Source of the DNA: a virus
IMG/VR virus record: IMGVR_UViG_3300035698_012119
Location: 16,668 to 80,667 of that record
Length of the DNA: 64,000 bases
Reading direction: 5' to 3' (one strand)
Shown here in pieces: positions 63,976 to 64,000 of this stretch (position 1 is its first letter; every line of letters begins with the position of its first letter). The notes beneath the pieces are model-generated. The model saw nothing but the letters and a program-made list of their open reading frames with translations, was not told the DNA's origin and searched no databases. The position numbers and the translations under genes are program-made.

Positions 63976-64000
63976 TCTTGTTTAGCTCAGTTGGTAGAGC
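63976..64000 (+). tRNA. 5' end of another tRNA, cut by the window edge
   Basis: TTAGCTCAGTTGGTAGAGC is a complete D arm preceded by a 7-base acceptor-like TCTTGTT. Anticodon and identity lie beyond the window. Confidence 0.75.

Noticed and set aside
1-64000. Insertion sequences, integrase, attachment sites or CRISPR arrays
   Set aside because: No transposase, integrase or regularly spaced repeats were seen; the only mobile elements are homing endonucleases and possibly the T5orf172 protein.

Overview
The window is part of the genome of a T4-superfamily myovirus with a contractile tail. It carries recognisable counterparts of T4 gp4, 5, 6, 7, 8, 19, 25, 26, 48, 53, 39, 43, 44, 45, 46, 47, 52, 55 and 62, RegA, UvsW, UvsY, DexA and DenV. 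The baseplate proteins look more like those of the exo/far-T4 phages (cyanophage and marine types) than those of T4 itself. The host is probably a Gram-negative gammaproteobacterium. This is an inference from consensus sigma70 promoters (TTGACN, 16-18 bases, TATAAT-like), an HD-domain Cca enzyme of enterobacterial length and a YqiA-type hydrolase.

Layout. 1-14808 (minus strand) is a baseplate and tail operon: structural protein, gp8, gp7-like, gp6, gp25, an M15-peptidase tail protein, gp5 lysozyme hub, a hub protein, gp53 and gp48. It starts at a late promoter that faces a second, divergent one. 14869-19330 (plus) holds gp4, a conserved protein, a tail-tube protein, the gp26-type chaperone with a strong -1 frameshift signal, and the tape measure. 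19382-47785 (minus) is the replication, recombination and nucleotide region: dUTPase, regA, the clamp and clamp loader, dexA, a 7-deazaguanine cluster (DpdA-like, a T-fold protein, folE, queE, queD), denV, a DNA polymerase split into two genes, gp46/47, late sigma gp55, a giant PARP-like ADP-ribosyltransferase, an interrupted uvsW, and uvsY. 47863-63002 (plus) contains many small early genes plus cca, a tilS-like gene, a macro domain, both topoisomerase subunits and two small metalloproteases. 63003-64000 is a tRNA region with tRNA-Ser(GCU), a tRNA-Lys(UUU) interrupted inside its anticodon loop, and several aberrant tRNA-like pieces.

How it works together. Early genes on host-type promoters supply clamp, polymerase, topoisomerase, recombination and tRNA-maturation functions. 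gp55 with the gp45 clamp would then open TATAAATA-type late promoters in front of the tail genes. The same promoters precede three proteins with a shared F-K-x-[FHY]-[LVI]-x-E start that resembles the T4 capsid-targeting signal. One of these is the PARP-like enzyme, so it may be packaged and injected as T4 Alt is. The preQ0 pathway and the DpdA-like protein suggest 7-deazaguanine DNA modification. Cca, TilS and the tRNAs suggest a phage that maintains its own tRNA pool.

The points most worth checking are the 49-nt insertion in the tRNA-Lys anticodon loop, the injected PARP candidate with an early macro domain, the T7 slippery frameshift signal, the interrupted uvsW, and the polymerase split between Exo II and Exo III.
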